Position numbers and translations under genes: made by a program. 13,750 nucleotides of DNA from NCBI GenBank assembly GCA_019911785.1, contig JAIOJM010000222.1, forward strand, positions 1 to 13,750. The letters run 5' to 3'. The stretch comes from Sulfuricella sp. (GTDB lineage: Bacteria; Pseudomonadota; Gammaproteobacteria; Burkholderiales; Sulfuricellaceae). Positions 13,612 through 13,750 of this stretch are shown one piece after another (the first letter of the stretch is position 1; each line of letters opens with the position of its first letter). Below the pieces are notes generated by a model that made no database searches, was not told where the DNA came from, and saw nothing but the letters and a program-made list of their open reading frames with translations.

Positions 13612-13750
13612 TGAGGTTCCCCCGAAAAATAGTCTTCCAAGGGTGACGTAAAATAGACGTTACTTTGGAAAGGAAGACCATGAAGATACCGAAGCAGGAA
13701 TACACCGCCGAATTCAAGGAACTGGCAGTCAAGCGGGTCAAGGAAGGGCT
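13612..13750 (+). mobile_element. Left end of an IS3-family insertion sequence (continues beyond window)
   Basis: The candidate terminal repeat TGAGGTTCCCCCGAAAAATA starts at 13612, beginning with TG as IS3-family ends do. It is followed after a short leader by orfA at 13680. The leader holds an inverted repeat GTCTTCC (13633-13639) / GGAAGAC (13672-13678). The exact boundary is inferred from where the toxin homology ends. Confidence 0.7.
13680..13750 (+). CDS. IS3-family transposase OrfA, N-terminal fragment (cut by window edge)
   Basis: The ATG at 13680 is preceded by an AGGAAG ribosome binding site. The first 23 codons read MKIPKQEYTAEFKELAVKRV, then KEG, the usual opening of IS3-family OrfA, whose helix-turn-helix begins with the EFK-AVK-V helix. 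The rest of OrfA and the OrfB DDE integrase must lie beyond 13750. Confidence 0.8.
   Translation, partial: MKIPKQEYTAEFKELAVKRVKEG

Overview
The window looks like the chromosome of a GC-rich Gram-negative, most likely a betaproteobacterium (Nitrosomonadales-like is my guess). The reasons are the MSHA-type pilus gene set with its N-terminal signature protein beginning MSLLMEALKKAE, the prepilin types, and the REP/RAYT repeats. No rRNA, tRNA or CRISPR array is visible, and the taxonomic call is inference.

Positions 1-10903 (+ strand) are one tightly packed block of genes for an MSHA-like type IV pilus (or pseudopilus) machine. In order: the C-terminal 323 residues of the outer-membrane secretin MshL; a one-pass membrane TPR protein; the assembly ATPase MshE with an N-terminal c-di-GMP-type MshEN domain; the inner-membrane platform protein MshG; a GspL/MshI-like one-pass actin-fold protein; a PilO/MshJ-like protein; a small exported MshK-like protein; a 731-residue prepilin-like protein ending in an apparent L-type (legume-like) lectin domain; and a 243-residue type IV prepilin. 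Several genes overlap by ATGA, so transcription and translation are probably coupled. The large lectin prepilin lacks Glu+5, as GspK-type tip pilins do, and is the best candidate for a tip adhesin. Just after its start codon it carries three heptamer repeats followed by a run of ten C, a plausible phase-variation switch.

Positions 10904-11280 hold a probable remnant of a small frameshifted ORF and then an AT-rich leader with a candidate promoter and inverted repeats. Next comes a separately controlled prepilin (11281-11952), probably a major or abundant pilin, followed by a textbook Rho-independent terminator at 11975-12001.

Positions 12002-13750 are accessory DNA. A ~127-bp nested palindrome (a pair of inverted REP units inside longer inverted arms) abuts the terminator. 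A REP-associated tyrosine transposase (RAYT, Y1_Tnp) gene on the - strand follows, bracketed by near-perfect 21-bp inverted repeats. Next is a TumE/TumA-type toxin-antitoxin module on the - strand. Its toxin gene has lost its 5' end to an IS3-family insertion sequence whose left end and first orfA codons occupy the end of the window.

Working together, MshL, the TPR protein, MshE, MshG and the I/J/K-like trio would form the envelope machine that assembles the prepilins into a fibre with a lectin-bearing subunit at or near its tip. The system would be controlled by c-di-GMP (through MshE) and possibly by repeat-length switching of the tip subunit. Prepilin peptidase, mshM and the other minor pilins are not in the window.
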